Below, piece by piece: positions 24,337 to 33,465 of a stretch of DNA of 64,000 bases (within the stretch, counting starts at the first letter, position 1; each line of letters starts with the position of its first letter). The notes below the pieces were generated by a model. That model saw nothing but the letters and a program-made list of their open reading frames with translations, made no database searches and had not been told where the DNA came from. The stretch spans positions 94,866 to 158,865 of the forward strand of contig CACYHQ010000006.1 of NCBI GenBank assembly GCA_902774245.1, in the 5' to 3' direction. Source of the stretch: an uncultured bacterium. Its GTDB lineage: Bacteria; Verrucomicrobiota; Lentisphaeria; Victivallales; UBA1829. Made by a program: the position numbers and the translations under genes.

Positions 24337-27300
24337 TCAGCGGGCGGCGTGTGCGAGTGCGTTTCGGTATTCGACGGGGAAGATGCGGACGAATTTCGGG
24401 CGGTACTGCTCCCAGTCGGAGAGCATGCGCGCAGCCTTCCTGCTGCCGGTTTCGTGGAAATACTCCTCCAGCAGGGACTTCAGCTCGTGTTCGGCTTCGG
24501 TGCCGGACTCGATGCTTTCCAGGTCGATGCCGTCCGTGCTGCAGCTGAGGTCGAAATGGCCCTTCTCATCGTAGATGTACGCCAGCCCGCCGGTCATGCC
24601 GGCGGCGAAGTTCACGCCCACGTGTCCGAGCACGACCACGCGGCCGCCGGTCATGTATTCGCAGCCGTGGTCGCCCACGCCCTCGGCGACGAGCGTCATG
24701 CCGCTGTTGCGGATGGCGAAGCGTTCGCCCGCGATGCCGTAGAGGAAGATCTTGCCCGAGGTGCCGCCGTACCCGATCACGTTTCCGGCGATCACGTTGT
24801 TCTCGGCGTCGTAGCCCGCGTTTTCGGGCGGACGGATCACGATCTTGCCGCCGGAAAGGCCCTTGCCGACGAAGTCGTTCGCCTCGCCCTCCAGACGGAG
24901 CGTGACGCCCTTCGGCAGGAACGCGCCGAAACTCTGTCCGGCGGTGCCGGTGAGGTTGACCTGGATCGTGTCCTCGGCGAGCTTGTTTTCGCCGAACTTC
25001 TCCGCCACGATCCCGGCAAGTTCCGCGCCCGCGGTGCGGTCGGAGTTCGTGATGACGGTGGAAATGCTTTCCTTTTTTCCGTTCAGTTTCAGCTTCGGCA
25101 GGATGGCGCGGCGGTCGAAGTTCACGAGTTCATACGGCGCTTCGTTCGCGTCGAAATGAACCGCGTTGCCCTTGACCTGCTCGAAAATCTTGCTGAAATC
25201 GAGGCGGATGGTCTTGTAGAAATCGACCGCATGATTCGTTTCGAGCAGGTCGGAGCGTCCGCACGCCTCTTCCAGCGAATGCAGGCCGAGCGAGGCGAGG
25301 TGTTCGCGGACCTCCTGCGCGATGAACCGCAGGAAGTTGATGATATATTCGGGCTTGCCCGCGAAGCGTTTGCGGAGCTCGGGATCCTGCGTAGCCACAC
25401 CCATCGGGCAGGTATTGCTGTGGCACTGGCGCATCATCACGCAGCCGATGCAGACGAGGATCGTGGTGGCGAATCCGAATTCCTCCGCGCCGAGCAGCGC
25501 GGCGATGACCACGTCGCGCCCGGTCTTCAGCTGGCCGTCCACCTGGAGCTTGATCTTGCCGCGCAGGCCGTTCAGCACGAGCGTCTGCTGGGCTTCCGCC
25601 ACACCGAGTTCCCACGGGAGTCCGGCGTGCTTGATGCTGGTGAGCGGGGACGCGCCCGTGCCGCCGTCGTGGCCGGAGACCAGCACCACGTCAGCGTGCG
25701 CCTTGGCGACGCCCGCGGCGACCGTGCCGACGCCGAGCTCGGAGACGAGTTTCACGGAGATGCGCGCCTTCGGGTTGGCGTTGCGGAGGTCGTAAATGAG
25801 CTGGGCGAGGTCCTCGATGGAGTAGATGTCGTGGTGCGGCGGCGGGGAGATGAGCGTGACGCCGGGCATGGCGTGGCGGATCTTCGCGACGAATTCGTTG
25901 ACCTTGTGGCCGGGCAGCTGTCCGCCCTCGCCGGGCTTGGCTCCCTGCGCCATCTTGATCTGGATGTCGCGGGCGTTGCGGAGGTATTCGATCGTGACGC
26001 CGAACCGTCCGCTGGCGACCTGCTTGATCGCGGAATTGAACTCGGTGCCGAAACGTTCGGAGTTCTCGCCGCCCTCGCCGCTGTTGCTCATCGCGCCGAC
26101 CGCGTTCATGGCTTTCGCGATGGTCTCGTGCGCCTCGGGACTGAGGGAGCCGAGGCTCATCGCGCCGGAAACGAAGCGTTTCAGGATGCTTTCGACGCTT
26201 TCGACCTCATCGACGGAGATCGCGCGTTTCTTTTTGAACTGGAAGAGGCCGCGCAGGGTGCACAGGCGGTGCGCCTGGTCGTCGATCATGCGGCTGTACT
26301 CCTTGAACTTGCCGTAATCGCCTTTCTGCACGGCCTGACGGAACGTGCCCAGCGATTCGGGCGTCCAGAGGTGCGCCTCGCCGTCCTTGCGGTAACGGTA
26401 CTGGCCGCCGCCGGGGAGCAGCGGGGATTCGGCGCATTCCGCGGCGGACGCGCGCAGGACTGCCTCGTGGGCGATCTCCGCGAGTCCGATGCCGCCGACG
26501 CGGCTGGCCGTGCCGGGGAGGAATTCGCGGAGGAAATCGGGATTCAGGCCGACCGCCTCGAACGCCTGCGCGGAACGGTAGCTCCGGAGCGTGGAGATGC
26601 CAAGTTTGGACATGATCTTCAGCAGGCCCTTGTCGACTGCCTTGATGTAATTGCTCGCGGCGGTCACGGGATCAAGCCCGAGCGCGCCGGAATTCGCCAG
26701 CGCGGACACCGTGGCGAGCGCCAGATACGGATTCACCGCGGTCGCGCCGTAGCCCAGCAGCAGCGCGAAATGCATGACCTCGCGCACCTCGCCGGACTGC
26801 ACGATCAGGCCGGTTTCCGGACGGAGCCCGGCGTCGACCAGAGCGCGGTTCGCGGCGGAACACGACAGCAGGCTCGGGATCGCCGCCTGCCCCTCCGGCA
26901 GATCGCGGTCGGACAGGATCAGGATGTGTTCGCCCGCCTTCGCGGCCGCGACTGCCTGTTCTTCGAGGTTTTTCAGCGCGGCGCGCAGCGCGGCCTCCCC
27001 GCCCTTCGCCGGGAATCCGCAGCTCAGGGTGCGCGAACGGTACCCCTGCACGCCGAAGTTCTGAAGATGGCGGAGCTCGTCGTCGGTGAGGACCGGGCGG
27101 CGGAGTTTGATGAGGCGGGCGTGTTCGGGCGTTTCCTCCAGGATGTTGCCCTTGTTGCCGATGTAGGTCATCAGGCTCATCACAAGTTCCTCGCGGATCG
27201 GATCGATCGGCGGGTTCGTGACCTGCGCGAAGAGCTGTTTGAAATACTGGAACAGCAGCTGCGGACGTTCGGAGAGCACGGCGAGCGCGGCGTCGTTGCC

Positions 27301-28752
27301 CATCGACCCGACCGGCTCCTTGCCCTGGATCGCCATCGGCTTCAGGATCACATCCATGTCCTCGCGGGTGTACCCGAAGAAACGCTGTCTGTGCGTCAGG
27401 TCCTCCTCCGGGCGCGAGGCGGTGATGTCGGTGAAGAGGCCGTGCACGGAGAGGCGGTTCTCCTCGACCCAGCGGCGGTACGGCTTGCTGCGCGCCAGAC
27501 GGTTCTTGACCTCCGAATCCGGCACGATGCGGTGATTCTCCATGTCCAGCAGGATGATCTCGCCGGGTTTCAGGCGGCCCTTCAGCTCCACGTCTTCGGC
27601 GGGAATATCCAACACGCCGGTCTCGCTCGCGAGCACGAAAAGACCGTCTTTACATTTTGTGTATCGTGCCGGACGCAGGCCGTTGCGGTCCAGGATCGCG
27701 CCCGCGTTCACGCCGTCGGAGAACGCGATGGCGGCGGGACCGTCCCACGGCTCCATGAGCGCGGAGTGGTATTCGAAGAACCCGCGCACGTCGCGTCCCA
27801 TATAATATTTCGCGCCCCACGCCTGCGGGATCAGCATCAGCATGGCGTGTTCCGGGGAACGCCCCGCGGCGACGAGCAGTTCGAACATGTTGTCGAGCGA
27901 GGCGGAATCGCTCTGTCCGGGTTCGATCAGCGGGAGCAGTTTCGCGAGGTCGTCGCCGAACAGCTCGCTCTTCAGGAGATGCTCGCGCGCCTTCATGGCG
28001 TTCAGGTTGCCGCGCAGGGTGTTGATTTCGCCGTTGTGCGCCAGGTAGCGGAACGGATGCGCCAGCTGCCACGTCGGGAACGTGTTCGTGCTGTAGCGCT
28101 GGTGCACGATCGCGAGGCGCGAACGGAATAGCTCGTCGTCGAGGTCGGGATAGAACTGTTCCAGCTGGGTCGCAAGAAGCAGTCCTTTATAGACGATATT
28201 GCGCGACGACATGCTGCAGATGTAAAGGTCGAGCTTGCGCTTCTCGATCAGGCGGCGCATCACGAAGAGCTTGCGTTCGAACGCCGCGTTGTCCTCGAAA
28301 TACCGTCCGTCGATGAAGAGCTGACGGATCACCGGCATGTTCTTGCGGGCGGTGCGGCCGATCTTCTCCGGCACGACCGGGACTTCGCGCCAGCCCAGGA
28401 CGCCGCCGCCTTCCGCGCGGATGACGTCTTCCACATCCTGTTCCGCGCCGAGTCCGCCGAAGACCATCGCAACGGCGTATTTCCCGGCTTCGGGCAGTTT
28501 CTTCACGCCGGATTTCGCACGGAAGAACTCATCGGGCATGGAGAGCAGAAGCCCGGCGCCGTCGCCGGTTTCCGGATCGCTTCCGGCCGCGCCGCGGTGC
28601 ATCAGGCGGCACAGGATCGTAATTCCTTTTGTTACAATATCGTGCGATGCGCGCCCGTTGAGGTCGGCGACCATGCCGACGCCGCATGCGTCATGCTCCT
28701 GCCGCGGATCGTAGAGTCCCTGCGGTTGCTGTCGAAAGATTTGCTGTTCCAT
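24337..28752 (-). CDS. gltB: Glutamate synthase large subunit
   Basis: This 1471-residue enzyme makes two glutamates from glutamine and 2-oxoglutarate. It has a short propeptide, then Cys23 (HDACGVGM), which becomes the N-terminal nucleophile of the class II glutaminase domain. A central domain, the FMN-binding synthase domain, Cys1104-x5-Cys1110-x4-Cys1115 for the [3Fe-4S] cluster, and a C-terminal GxGxG beta-helix follow. The start at MEQQIF follows GAAAGG; nine upstream codons are dismissed. It has a near-consensus sigma-54 promoter 51 bases upstream, so expression should depend on RpoN and an activator. Confidence 0.97.
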   Translation of the reverse strand: MEQQIFRQQPQGLYDPRQEHDACGVGMVADLNGRASHDIVTKGITILCRLMHRGAAGSDPETGDGAGLLLSMPDEFFRAKSGVKKLPEAGKYAVAMVFGGLGAEQDVEDVIRAEGGGVLGWREVPVVPEKIGRTARKNMPVIRQLFIDGRYFEDNAAFERKLFVMRRLIEKRKLDLYICSMSSRNIVYKGLLLATQLEQFYPDLDDELFRSRLAIVHQRYSTNTFPTWQLAHPFRYLAHNGEINTLRGNLNAMKAREHLLKSELFGDDLAKLLPLIEPGQSDSASLDNMFELLVAAGRSPEHAMLMLIPQAWGAKYYMGRDVRGFFEYHSALMEPWDGPAAIAFSDGVNAGAILDRNGLRPARYTKCKDGLFVLASETGVLDIPAEDVELKGRLKPGEIILLDMENHRIVPDSEVKNRLARSKPYRRWVEENRLSVHGLFTDITASRPEEDLTHRQRFFGYTREDMDVILKPMAIQGKEPVGSMGNDAALAVLSERPQLLFQYFKQLFAQVTNPPIDPIREELVMSLMTYIGNKGNILEETPEHARLIKLRRPVLTDDELRHLQNFGVQGYRSRTLSCGFPAKGGEAALRAALKNLEEQAVAAAKAGEHILILSDRDLPEGQAAIPSLLSCSAANRALVDAGLRPETGLIVQSGEVREVMHFALLLGYGATAVNPYLALATVSALANSGALGLDPVTAASNYIKAVDKGLLKIMSKLGISTLRSYRSAQAFEAVGLNPDFLREFLPGTASRVGGIGLAEIAHEAVLRASAAECAESPLLPGGGQYRYRKDGEAHLWTPESLGTFRQAVQKGDYGKFKEYSRMIDDQAHRLCTLRGLFQFKKKRAISVDEVESVESILKRFVSGAMSLGSLSPEAHETIAKAMNAVGAMSNSGEGGENSERFGTEFNSAIKQVASGRFGVTIEYLRNARDIQIKMAQGAKPGEGGQLPGHKVNEFVAKIRHAMPGVTLISPPPHHDIYSIEDLAQLIYDLRNANPKARISVKLVSELGVGTVAAGVAKAHADVVLVSGHDGGTGASPLTSIKHAGLPWELGVAEAQQTLVLNGLRGKIKLQVDGQLKTGRDVVIAALLGAEEFGFATTILVCIGCVMMRQCHSNTCPMGVATQDPELRKRFAGKPEYIINFLRFIAQEVREHLASLGLHSLEEACGRSDLLETNHAVDFYKTIRLDFSKIFEQVKGNAVHFDANEAPYELVNFDRRAILPKLKLNGKKESISTVITNSDRTAGAELAGIVAEKFGENKLAEDTIQVNLTGTAGQSFGAFLPKGVTLRLEGEANDFVGKGLSGGKIVIRPPENAGYDAENNVIAGNVIGYGGTSGKIFLYGIAGERFAIRNSGMTLVAEGVGDHGCEYMTGGRVVVLGHVGVNFAAGMTGGLAYIYDEKGHFDLSCSTDGIDLESIESGTEAEHELKSLLEEYFHETGSRKAARMLSDWEQYRPKFVRIFPVEYRNALAHAAR

Positions 28753-28802
28753 GTTTTTGCCTTTCTTCGTCAAGTTCAAATTGAAATAGATCAGCGGTGT
28801 TT

Positions 28803-28819
28803 AGCAAATCCCATGCCAA
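28803..28819 (-). promoter_or_regulatory. Sigma-54 promoter of gltB
   Basis: The minus strand reads TTGGCATGGGATTTGCT, with GG and GC exactly 10 bases apart as in the -24/-12 consensus TTGGCACGNNNNTTGCW. The predicted start site is near 28792, giving a leader of about 39 bases. Confidence 0.85.
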
Positions 28820-28851
28820 CGCTCATTTCAGCGGAAACGCGACCAACACTT

Positions 28852-28897
28852 TTACAGGTTTTGTAATCATGTAATTTCGTATTTACAAATCGTGTAA
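28852..28897. promoter_or_regulatory. Paired inverted repeats, candidate shared enhancer
   Basis: TTACA-N5-TGTAA occurs at 28852-28866 and again at 28883-28897, 31 bp apart (three helical turns). A third TGTAA at 28870-28874 pairs with the TTACA of the second copy to give an 18-bp element at 28870-28887. Copy centres are about -67 and -98 from the gltB start site and -97 and -66 from the purF start site. The bound protein is unknown; the NifA-like regulator is a candidate, though the motif is not the classical TGT-N10-ACA. Confidence 0.65.
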
Positions 28898-28928
28898 TAT
28901 CCATTCGCCGTTCCCGCCTCACCGCCGT

Positions 28929-28945
28929 TTGGCATGTTTTATGCT
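28929..28945 (+). promoter_or_regulatory. Sigma-54 promoter of the purF-carA-pyrG-carB operon
   Basis: TTGGCATGTTTTATGCT has GG and GC 10 bases apart and the first eight bases match the gltB promoter; ATGC replaces TTGC. The predicted start site is near 28956, 52 bases before the purF ATG. Confidence 0.75.
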
Positions 28946-29007
28946 TTATCACCCCACGAAAAACAGTATCAAAATCTTCTTAACTCCGCACGGAAAGGAG
29001 TACCGCA

Positions 29008-30729
29008 ATGTCTGATGCGGTCAAACACGAATGCGCGGTCGCGCTGCTCCGGCTTCGCAAACCTCAGGAATACTATTTCAGCAAGTACGGCAGCGCCGAC
29101 TACGGATTCAGCAAGATGGCGCTCCTGCTCGAAAAACAGCACAACCGCGGACAGGACGGCGCCGGGATCGCGTCGCTGTATTTGAATCCGGAACCGGGTC
29201 TGCCGGCGTATCGCGTGGAACGTTCCGCCGCCTCGGAAGACCCGCTGGCGGACCTGCTCGGACGGTGCGGCGGCGCGCCGGGATTCGACGGCGGCATCCT
29301 GCTGGGACATCTGCGCTACGCGACCTACGGACGGCACGAGGAATCCGCCTGCCATCCGTTCGTGCACGATTCGAACTGTCTGCGGCGGACCCTGCTGCTC
29401 GCGGGGAATTTCAACCTCACGGGCGCGCACGACCTCTTTGATAAATTTCTGAAGCTCGGACACCATCCGAAAAGCAAGGCGGACGGCTACCTGATCCTCC
29501 AGATCATCGCGCACTACCTGGAACAGGACTCCAATCTTCACCCCGGTTCGCCGGACTGGGCGAAGATCCTGCGGCAGGCATTGAACGGCCTTGACGGCGC
29601 GTTCACGCTCTGCGGCTTCAACGGCGCAGGCGACGCTTTTACCATCCGGGACCCCCATGCGATACGTCCCGGATATTTTTATTTTGACGACGAGGTATTC
29701 GCGGCGGCGAGCGAACGTCCCGCGATCCAGGCGGCGTTCGACTGCGCCACGTCCGAGGTCATGGAGATCCCGCCGGGCAAGGCGGTGATCGCGCGTGCGG
29801 ACGGCGGGGTGGAGATCCTCGACTGTCTGGAGCCCGCCGAACGCCGCAGCTGCGTCTTCGAGCGCATCTATTTCTCGCGTCCGAACGACGCGGACATCCA
29901 CCGCGAACGCAAACGCCTCGGCAAATCTCTTGTTCCGGCGGTGCTTCAGGCGGCGGACAACGATTTCGACACGACATTTTTCAGCTATATCCCGAATTCC
30001 GCGCGCGTCAGCTACCATGGCATGCTCGAAACGCTCTTCACGATGGCGGCGCATCAGGACCGTCTCGTGCGCTTCGGCGAAATCGCGATCAAGGACGCGA
30101 AATTCCGCACGTTCATCGCCGACGCCGACAGCCGCCGCGAGCTCTACATGCACGTCTACGACGTGACCTACGGGCTGATCCGGCCGGGCGTGGACACGCT
30201 GGTCGTGCTGGACGACTCCATCGTGCGCGGCAACACCATGCGGAACGCGATTCTGCCGATCCTCGACCGCCTCGGCCCGAAACGCATTATTGTGGCGAGC
30301 TCCGCGCCCCCGGTCAAATACCCCGACTGCTACGGTATCGACATGGCGTGCGCGGGCGATCTGGCGGCGTTTCAGGCCGCGGTCGCGATCCTGAAGCGCA
30401 CCGACCGCGAAAGCGTTCTGAACCGCGCCTGCGAGGCGGCGAGGAAAGCGCTCTCCGGCGGCGCGCCAAACGAAAACCACATGCGCGACATCTACGACGC
30501 CATTGAGGAGAACGAGCTCCACGAAGAGATCGCGCGTCTCCTCACTCCGCCCGGACTCAAGGCGGAACTCAAGGTCGTCTACCAGACCGTCGAGGCGCTG
30601 CATTCCTGCTGCCCGGACTACCCCGGCGACTGGTATTTCACGGGGGACTACCCCACGCCCGGCGGCATCCGCACGGCGAACCGCGCGCTGGTGAACTTCA
30701 TGGAAAACAATCAGGAAAGAGCATACTGA
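29008..30729 (+). CDS. purF: Amidophosphoribosyltransferase, PurF-type
   Basis: This 573-residue enzyme joins a class II glutaminase domain to a phosphoribosyltransferase domain. It makes 5-phosphoribosylamine, the first step of purine synthesis. The likely nucleophile is Cys9 (HECAV), implying removal of an 8-residue propeptide. The PRPP-binding motif VVLDDSIVRGNTM is at about residues 397-410. It is about 70 residues longer than E. coli PurF, with an extra C-terminal region ending near DWYFTGDYPTPGG, as in the longer Bacteroidetes-type enzymes. AAAGGAG lies 8 bases upstream. It heads an operon of glutamine-using enzymes. Confidence 0.85.
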   Translation: MSDAVKHECAVALLRLRKPQEYYFSKYGSADYGFSKMALLLEKQHNRGQDGAGIASLYLNPEPGLPAYRVERSAASEDPLADLLGRCGGAPGFDGGILLGHLRYATYGRHEESACHPFVHDSNCLRRTLLLAGNFNLTGAHDLFDKFLKLGHHPKSKADGYLILQIIAHYLEQDSNLHPGSPDWAKILRQALNGLDGAFTLCGFNGAGDAFTIRDPHAIRPGYFYFDDEVFAAASERPAIQAAFDCATSEVMEIPPGKAVIARADGGVEILDCLEPAERRSCVFERIYFSRPNDADIHRERKRLGKSLVPAVLQAADNDFDTTFFSYIPNSARVSYHGMLETLFTMAAHQDRLVRFGEIAIKDAKFRTFIADADSRRELYMHVYDVTYGLIRPGVDTLVVLDDSIVRGNTMRNAILPILDRLGPKRIIVASSAPPVKYPDCYGIDMACAGDLAAFQAAVAILKRTDRESVLNRACEAARKALSGGAPNENHMRDIYDAIEENELHEEIARLLTPPGLKAELKVVYQTVEALHSCCPDYPGDWYFTGDYPTPGGIRTANRALVNFMENNQERAY

Positions 30730-30730
30730 C

Positions 30731-31849
30731 ATGGACGAATATAAGGATTTGTGGAAACAGCAGCGCGAACGGAAGGCGTTTCTCGCGCTCGCGGACGGCA
30801 CGGTCTTCCACGGCTACGCGTTCGGCGACCTGCACGACCGCACGGGCGAAGCCGTGTTCAATACCGGCATGACCGGATATCAGGAGATCATCTCCGACCC
30901 GTCCTACGCGGGGCAGTTCGTGACGCTCACGACCGCCGAGGTCGGCAATTACGGCTGCACGCAGGAGGACATGGAATCGCGGAGCCTCTTCCTCAACGGC
31001 TTGATCATACAGGAACTCAATCCCGCCTCGAACTGGCGTTCCCGCGAGGAACTGTCTGCGATCATGAAGCGGTACGGCAAACCCGGCCTCGCCGGAGTCG
31101 ACACGCGCGCGCTGACGCTGCATCTGCGCACGAAAGGCAGCCAGAAAGCCTATCTGCATGTGAGCGAAGAGGCGATCCCGGAGGAAGAAGCCGTGAAGCG
31201 GGCGCAGGCGTGGGAGGGCCTGGAGGGCCAGGACTACGCCTCCATCGTGACGACGCCGGTCCCGTACGACTGGAACGACGACGGGAAATACCATGTGATC
31301 GTGTACGATTTCGGCGTGAAATACAATATCCTGCGGATGCTCGCCGCGCGCGACATGCGCGTGACGGTCGTCCCCGCCTCGACGCCGCCCGAAGTCGTGC
31401 TCGAAGCGAAACCGGACGGAATATTCCTCTCCAACGGACCCGCCGACCCGTCCGCCGTGACCTACGCCATCGAAAACATCCGCGCCATGCTCGGGCACGG
31501 CATCCCGATGATGGGGATCTGCCTCGGGCACCAGCTGCTCGGGCTGGCGTGCGGCGCGAAGTGCGGCCGCCTGAAATTCGGGCACCACGGCTGCAACCAC
31601 CCCGTCAAAAACATCCTGACCGGCGAGGTCGCGATCTCCAGCCAGAATCACAATTTCGCGCTGACGGACCTGACCGCCGAACTTGAACTCACGCACATCA
31701 ATCTCAACGACAATACCATCGAAGGAATCCGCCACAAATCGCTCCCCGCGTTCAGCGTGCAGTACCACCCGGAGGCAGCTCCCGGGCCGCACGACGCCGC
31801 CGGGCTTTTCGACGCGTTCCGCAAACTCATGGAGGACAGCAAAGCATGA
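30731..31849 (+). CDS. carA: Carbamoyl-phosphate synthase small subunit
   Basis: This 372-residue glutaminase passes ammonia from glutamine to CarB. The N-terminal CPSase small-chain domain ([20 protein letters not shown]) is at about 43-62. The class I glutamine amidotransferase domain starts near 187, with nucleophile Cys264 in GICLGHQ and the His/Glu pair in YHPEA. It starts one base after the purF stop and its own stop overlaps pyrG by 4 bp (ATGA), so translation is probably coupled through the operon. Confidence 0.96.
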   Translation: MDEYKDLWKQQRERKAFLALADGTVFHGYAFGDLHDRTGEAVFNTGMTGYQEIISDPSYAGQFVTLTTAEVGNYGCTQEDMESRSLFLNGLIIQELNPASNWRSREELSAIMKRYGKPGLAGVDTRALTLHLRTKGSQKAYLHVSEEAIPEEEAVKRAQAWEGLEGQDYASIVTTPVPYDWNDDGKYHVIVYDFGVKYNILRMLAARDMRVTVVPASTPPEVVLEAKPDGIFLSNGPADPSAVTYAIENIRAMLGHGIPMMGICLGHQLLGLACGAKCGRLKFGHHGCNHPVKNILTGEVAISSQNHNFALTDLTAELELTHINLNDNTIEGIRHKSLPAFSVQYHPEAAPGPHDAAGLFDAFRKLMEDSKA

Positions 31850-33465
31850 AAACGAAACACATCTTCATCACGGGCGGAGTCGTTTCCAGCCTCGGCAAAG
31901 GCATCACCGGAGCCGCCCTCGCGTTCCTCCTGAAACAGCGCGGATACCGCGTGGCAATGCAGAAGCTCGACCCGTACCTGAACGTGGACCCCGGCACCAT
32001 GAGCCCGTACCAGCACGGCGAAGTCTTCGTGACCGACGACGGCGCGGAGACCGACCTTGACCTCGGCCACTACGAACGCATCGCCGGGGTGACCTGCTCC
32101 CACGCCAGCAACTACACCTCCGGCCGCATCTACGGCAGCGTGATCGCGCGCGAACGCGCCGGCGGCTACCTCGGCGGCACCGTGCAGGTCGTGCCCCACA
32201 TCACCGACGAGATCAAGGCCGCGATCCGCTCGCTGGAGAGCGACGACGTGGACATCGCCATCACAGAGATCGGCGGCACCACGGGCGACATCGAAAGCCT
32301 GCCGTTCCAGGAAGCCACCCGCCAGTTCAAACTGGAGGCTCCCGCAGGCGACGCGATCTTCATCCACCTCACGCTCGTGCCGTTCATCCGCGCGGCAAAG
32401 GAGATCAAGACGAAGCCCAGCCAGCATTCCGTGGCGGCGCTCCGCGGCATCGGCATCGTGCCGGACATCCTCGTGTGCCGGTCCGAGGTGCCGATGGAGG
32501 AGGAGCACCTCAACAAGCTGTCGCTTTTCTGCAACGTGCGCCGCGAGTGCGTGATCGAGGAGCTGGACGTGCAGAACTCCATCTACGAAGTCCCGCTGGA
32601 GCTGGAACAGCAGCAGTTCGACACGCGCGTGCTGGAACTGCTTCACCTCGAACCGCGCACGATCGACCTGGACGGCTACTGCAAATGGCTGGAAGGCGTG
32701 CTGCATCCCCAGAACAAATGCACCATCGCGGTCGTCGGCAAATACATCCGCCATCAGGACGCGTACAAGAGCATCTACGAATCCCTCAGCCACGCCGGGA
32801 TCAAGCATTCCTGCAAGGTCGACGTCCGCAAGATCGAATCCGAGGAGTTCATGACCTCCGATCCGGCTGCGCTCCTGAACGGCGTGGACGGCATCCTCGT
32901 GCCCGGCGGATTCGGGACGCGCGGCGTGGACGGCAAGATCAAAGCCATCGAATACGCCCGCACGCACAAGATACCGTTCCTGGGCATCTGCCTGGGCATG
33001 CAGTGCGCTGTGATCGAGTTCGCGCGGGACGTCCTGAAGCTCGCCGACGCCGACAGCTCCGAGTTCAACGAGCACACGACGAATCCGGTCATCGACCTCA
33101 TGGACGAACAGCGCGCCATTCACGACAAGGGCGGCACCATGCGCCTCGGCGCGTACGACTGCGAGCTGGTCCCCGGTTCGCTCGCGGAACGCCTCTACGG
33201 CGAAAAGCTCATCCGCGAACGCCACCGCCACCGCTTCGAGTTCAACCCGAAGTACCGCGAAGCGCTCGAATCCGCCGGACTTCGCATCAGCGGCGTGAAT
33301 CCTCAGCGCGGCCTCGTGGAGATCGTCGAGATCGCGGACCATCCGTTCTTCATCGGCTGCCAGTTCCACCCTGAATTCAAATCACGCCCCATGCACGCGC
33401 ACCCGCTCTTCGACGGGCTCGTGGAAGCGGCGCTGAAAGGTCGTCAAAATGCCGAAACGCACTGA
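31846..33465 (+). CDS. pyrG: CTP synthase
   Basis: This 539-residue enzyme makes CTP from UTP, ATP and glutamine. The N-terminal synthase domain opens [20 protein letters not shown] (ATP loop at about 10-21). The C-terminal class I glutaminase domain has GICLGMQ with the nucleophile Cys near residue 382 and a closing His-Pro-Glu in FHPEFKS. Length is standard. It overlaps carA by 4 bp and carB by 17 bp. CTP synthase between the two carbamoyl-phosphate synthase subunits is an uncommon order. Confidence 0.97.
   Translation: MKTKHIFITGGVVSSLGKGITGAALAFLLKQRGYRVAMQKLDPYLNVDPGTMSPYQHGEVFVTDDGAETDLDLGHYERIAGVTCSHASNYTSGRIYGSVIARERAGGYLGGTVQVVPHITDEIKAAIRSLESDDVDIAITEIGGTTGDIESLPFQEATRQFKLEAPAGDAIFIHLTLVPFIRAAKEIKTKPSQHSVAALRGIGIVPDILVCRSEVPMEEEHLNKLSLFCNVRRECVIEELDVQNSIYEVPLELEQQQFDTRVLELLHLEPRTIDLDGYCKWLEGVLHPQNKCTIAVVGKYIRHQDAYKSIYESLSHAGIKHSCKVDVRKIESEEFMTSDPAALLNGVDGILVPGGFGTRGVDGKIKAIEYARTHKIPFLGICLGMQCAVIEFARDVLKLADADSSEFNEHTTNPVIDLMDEQRAIHDKGGTMRLGAYDCELVPGSLAERLYGEKLIRERHRHRFEFNPKYREALESAGLRISGVNPQRGLVEIVEIADHPFFIGCQFHPEFKSRPMHAHPLFDGLVEAALKGRQNAETH

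Noticed and set aside
21661..28131. 2156-codon open frame on the plus strand opposite the activator, gltD and gltB
   Set aside because: It is a mirror frame of GC-rich coding DNA on the other strand. The product is Ala/Val/Glu/Arg/Asp-rich with no domain, while gltB, gltD and the regulator on the minus strand have full sets of catalytic motifs.
28870..28887. Classical NifA upstream site (TGT-N10-ACA)
   Set aside because: The closest match, TGTAATTTCGTATTTACA, has 12 bases between TGT and ACA, so it is not the known site; it is kept only as part of the inverted-repeat cluster.
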